From contig NZ_PQCF01000007.1 of assembly GCF_002964765.1 (NCBI RefSeq), positions 62,001 to 126,000 of the forward strand: a stretch of DNA of 64,000 bases, written 5' to 3'. This stretch comes from Pseudoalteromonas sp. T1lg88 (GTDB taxonomy: Bacteria; Pseudomonadota; Gammaproteobacteria; Enterobacterales; Alteromonadaceae). A program made the translations under genes and the position numbers. The notes under the pieces are model-generated. The model made no database searches. It saw nothing but the letters and a program-made list of their open reading frames with translations, and was not told the DNA's origin. Shown in pieces: positions 61,332 to 64,000 of this stretch; within the stretch, counting starts at the first letter, position 1, and each line of letters starts with the position of its first letter.

Positions 61332-64000
61332 TTATTCCTCGTAAAAGGGAATGCCTTCTTGCATCCACTGTGGTGCGGCTTTGCCTTTTAGGTGATGGTC
61401 AAAGTACTGCATCATGCGAATCGAGAAGTCGACCTGATTCGGGAATTGCTTGAGGTGATGAGGTTCGCCTTCGTATTCCAAGAAGATCACATCCTTACCG
61501 GCACGGCGCAGCGCCAGGTAGTATTGAATGCCTTCCTGCCAGGGCACTGCACCGTCTTCATTGCCAAACATCACCATAATAGGGGTGTTCACCTTGTCGG
61601 CGAAAAACACCGGTGAGTTTTCAATGTAGAGCTCGGGAGCCTCATACAAGGGCTTACCGATACGGCTTTGACCCGTTTCGTACTGGAACTGGCGAGCCAG
61701 ACCCGATTTCAAACGTATGCCGCTGTAGGCCGAGGTCATGTTCGATACCGGGGCGCCAGACACCACGGCCTTAAACATATCCGTTTGCGTGACCATAAAG
61801 GCACTCTGATAGCCGGCCCAGGAGTGGCCCTGCAAGCCGATGGCATTCGGGTCGGCAACGCCCATATCAATAAGCTTTTGTGCCGCGTTGATCATGGTTT
61901 TAGTCGACGAGGGTCCCGGGTGACCCACTTCAAAGCGAATATCCGGCAAGAAGATGGCATAACCGTTAGAGGTAAACATGGGGAAGTTGGGTCTGTGATT
62001 CAGCTCCATCTTCGGGAAGTCGAAGCGGCGCTGACTCATATAGCGGTAGAAGTAGATCACTACCGGTACTTTTTGGCCCTCGACATAGTCGGCCGGCTTA
62101 ATCAGTACACCCTGAAGATCTTCACCATCATAGCCTTTATAGCTGACTAGCTCGGGTTTTTTGCCCCATTTAAACTGATCGATTTGCGGGTTGAGGTCAG
62201 TGACCTGCTTGGCATTGGCCAGGTCTTTATCGGCTTGCCAGTAATCCGGGAATTGCGAGTAGCTTTGCTGGGTAAACAAATACTTATCGGCGTGTTTGGC
62301 TTTTTTCACCAGATCAAACCGAGCGTCGCCGTCGAGCAAGGTTACTAAAGACTTGTCCGTTAGCTTGAGCTGGGCCACTCCCGCTTGCTTGTCTTTTAAA
62401 TCAAAGACACGCAGCAACAGAGTTTCATCTGGATTAAACCCGAGCTTGTCACTGTCGAGGTTAATCACGCGATATTGCTTGTTGTTGCCTTTACCCTGGG
62501 TCAAGGATTGGGCTTCCCCGCTGCGGGTATCAAACGCCCAAATATCATGCTTGGAGTTAATTAACACCTTGGAGCCGTCTCGGTACCAGCCGGCGACACC
62601 ATAATCGCTGACAGGAGACGGGTAGTCGTGTTGATCATCGGCAAAGATGGCATTAATGGCCTTGCTTAGGGGGCGAACCTTGTTGCTGCCCAGGTCTTTT
62701 AATTGCCAAACGCCCTTGTCAAAGAAGACCGCATACTTGCCCGTGGGCGACAGGCTGGGGCGGTGAGGGTGCTCGGCCACGATCAGTTGCTTGTTACCGG
62801 TTAGTACATCGACCGCATAGTAGTCGCTATAAAAGCCCTTGTAGGTGATTTGTGCCAGGTAATCCTGATTGTTGTAACCAAGCAGGTGATCGGCCTTTTT
62901 ATTCAGGTTGAGCTCGGGAACCTGGGGATCCGCGAGCTGCACCACCTTATTGCCATCAAGGTGATATACCGCCTGATAATGACGGTGCTTATTCTCTTCA
63001 CCCCATTGTTGCTCTTCGCGAGGTTTGATTTCAGCGTCTTGATGGTGCCATAGATTAAGCTTGGCCTGGGCCATAATGGTGTCGTAATCACGCAGTGACT
63101 CGGCGTCCTGGTATTTTAGCTCTTTGGGTTTGGCGGCAAGGGTAGGACGGGCGGTGAAATACAAGCGCTCGCCATCTTCAGACCAGCTCAACGTGCCTTT
63201 TTTACCCGCCTGCCATTGACTATCCAGGTCCTGTAATTTGTTTTGCTCAACATGCCAAAGCATGGTGCGATAGTCTCGGCGACGCTGGTCATCATTCACA
63301 TAGTTGCCGACATTAAAGGCCACTAGGTTTTGCATTGGATGCCAGTCGATAGCGCTGAGGGTTACACCCGGCTCATCGATAAGTACATGGCTTTGGCCGC
63401 TGTTTAAGTCCAGGTAACTGATCTCGTTTTCGCTGCCGTCTTTACTTTGCGTATTGAACAGCAAGCCAGCGCCTGTGTGGCTAAAGGCGAATTTGAGCAC
63501 TGCGTCCTGGCTGCTGCTGACACCCGAGTTCAAGTCCACGACAACCAGCTCTAAGACCTTGTCTTTTTTATCTGCCTTAATGGCGTCTTCGGTTTTGCCT
63601 GAGCTTTCTGCACCGTTTGCTGGTGCATCAGTTTCTTCGTCTTTATCATCTGCTTTGTTTTCTTCTTGCTCATGGCGATAGGCAAGCCAGCGACCATCAT
63701 CGGAGATTTGATAGTCTTTCACCGCAGCAAACTCTTGTTGCTCACCGCTTTGGGTATTGACCAATACGAGTGTGTTTGTTAGTTTTTTCTTGGCTTTTTT
63801 ATCGGCGGTTTCTTTCTCTAACAGGGAAGGAACTTGCAAAAACGCCGCCCACTGGCTGTTTTTATTGATGCTGGCCTGGGTACCGCGCTCAACGCTGGCA
63901 AGCAAGGTGTTGCTCTCAAGGTCATACACCAGACCCTGGGCGTCACCGCGATAGGGGGCGGCACTAAAGGCCAGTACCTTGCCTTGCTCACCCAAAACCG
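61332..64000 (-). CDS. S9-family prolyl oligopeptidase-like serine peptidase (5' end outside window)
   Basis: At least 888 residues are encoded; the frame stays open at the right edge and the N-terminus with any signal peptide is missing. A beta-propeller region (WLAYRHEQE, LSAIDWHPMQNLVAFNVG, LSWSEDGERLYFTA) contains an acidic low-complexity linker (about 65-95 residues into this part). The C-terminal alpha/beta-hydrolase domain has the nucleophile GLQGHSWAGYQSAFM, the aspartate in MFGNEDGAVPW and the histidine in GEPHHLKQF, so the catalytic triad is complete. It probably degrades peptides in the periplasm or outside, as in other marine Alteromonadales. Confidence 0.92.
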   Translation of the reverse strand, partial: VLGEQGKVLAFSAAPYRGDAQGLVYDLESNTLLASVERGTQASINKNSQWAAFLQVPSLLEKETADKKAKKKLTNTLVLVNTQSGEQQEFAAVKDYQISDDGRWLAYRHEQEENKADDKDEETDAPANGAESSGKTEDAIKADKKDKVLELVVVDLNSGVSSSQDAVLKFAFSHTGAGLLFNTQSKDGSENEISYLDLNSGQSHVLIDEPGVTLSAIDWHPMQNLVAFNVGNYVNDDQRRRDYRTMLWHVEQNKLQDLDSQWQAGKKGTLSWSEDGERLYFTARPTLAAKPKELKYQDAESLRDYDTIMAQAKLNLWHHQDAEIKPREEQQWGEENKHRHYQAVYHLDGNKVVQLADPQVPELNLNKKADHLLGYNNQDYLAQITYKGFYSDYYAVDVLTGNKQLIVAEHPHRPSLSPTGKYAVFFDKGVWQLKDLGSNKVRPLSKAINAIFADDQHDYPSPVSDYGVAGWYRDGSKVLINSKHDIWAFDTRSGEAQSLTQGKGNNKQYRVINLDSDKLGFNPDETLLLRVFDLKDKQAGVAQLKLTDKSLVTLLDGDARFDLVKKAKHADKYLFTQQSYSQFPDYWQADKDLANAKQVTDLNPQIDQFKWGKKPELVSYKGYDGEDLQGVLIKPADYVEGQKVPVVIYFYRYMSQRRFDFPKMELNHRPNFPMFTSNGYAIFLPDIRFEVGHPGPSSTKTMINAAQKLIDMGVADPNAIGLQGHSWAGYQSAFMVTQTDMFKAVVSGAPVSNMTSAYSGIRLKSGLARQFQYETGQSRIGKPLYEAPELYIENSPVFFADKVNTPIMVMFGNEDGAVPWQEGIQYYLALRRAGKDVIFLEYEGEPHHLKQFPNQVDFSIRMMQYFDHHLKGKAAPQWMQEGIPFYEE

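Overview
The window comes from the chromosome of a gammaproteobacterium, most likely a marine or aquatic member of the Alteromonadales. The evidence is the gene content: rpsF-priB-rpsR-rplI, zur/dusA, pilA-B-C-D-coaE-yacG, queA-tgt-yajC-secDF, the long forms of PstC and PstA, DUF2333, a TIGR04219-type porin-like protein, and a TIGR02449/ZapB-like protein upstream of zapA. I cannot name a genus from sequence alone. Most of the window is ordinary core chromosome. The accessory parts are 1.6-4.9 kb, the FHA/kinase pair at 9.8-13.4 kb, two ECF sigma loci, and a family of palindromic intergenic repeats.

Layout. 0-1.6 kb: ribosomal protein and primosome operon with a promoter and a probable S6:S18 leader. 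1.6-4.9 kb: accessory stretch of small reverse-strand genes (outer-membrane barrel, cupin, Cys-rich YidD-like protein, small membrane protein), bounded by two inverted copies of a structured repeat. 4.9-7.0 kb: ECF sigma, anti-sigma and DUF4097 operon. 7.1-9.6 kb: dnaB-alr. 9.8-13.4 kb: FHA protein and a membrane Ser/Thr kinase with TPRs. 13.4-15.0 kb: an unknown protein, YjbQ and Zur on the reverse strand. 15.0-19.5 kb: MarC, DusA, a PspC-domain protein behind a candidate sigma-54 promoter, a copper chaperone, DUF2333 and an OM barrel. 19.5-22.7 kb: SRPBCC protein, a YbaY/META lipoprotein, PhnA-like and PqiA-like proteins.

22.6-34.9 kb is a phosphate block: ppx and ppk on the reverse strand, then pstC-pstA-pstB-phoU and DUF47-pit forward, with gcvR between. 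I see a strong Pho box before ppk and a weaker one before pstC, each exactly 10 bp from a -10 element. This suggests that phosphate starvation (PhoB) drives both high-affinity uptake and polyphosphate turnover. pstS and phoBR are not in the window. oxyR follows. 36.0-38.1 kb holds a second ECF locus whose sigma gene is broken by a one-base frameshift, while its anti-sigma and periplasmic coiled-coil genes are intact.

38.8-44.6 kb: queuosine genes (queA, tgt) and the SecDF-YajC translocon accessory operon. 44.8-47.5 kb: an EAL-CBS-GGDEF protein and a YggN-like protein. 47.6-54.8 kb: type IV pilus genes pilA-pilB-pilC-pilD with coaE and yacG, plus a second complete pilB where zapD usually sits. 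55.2-64 kb: nadC, trmL, a REP-associated transposase (RAYT) between clusters of the repeat family, FieF-like transporter, rlmJ, zapB-like/zapA, a metallo-beta-lactamase-fold protein, and an S9 peptidase that runs off the right edge. I found no tRNA, rRNA, CRISPR array, prophage or insertion sequence other than the RAYT.
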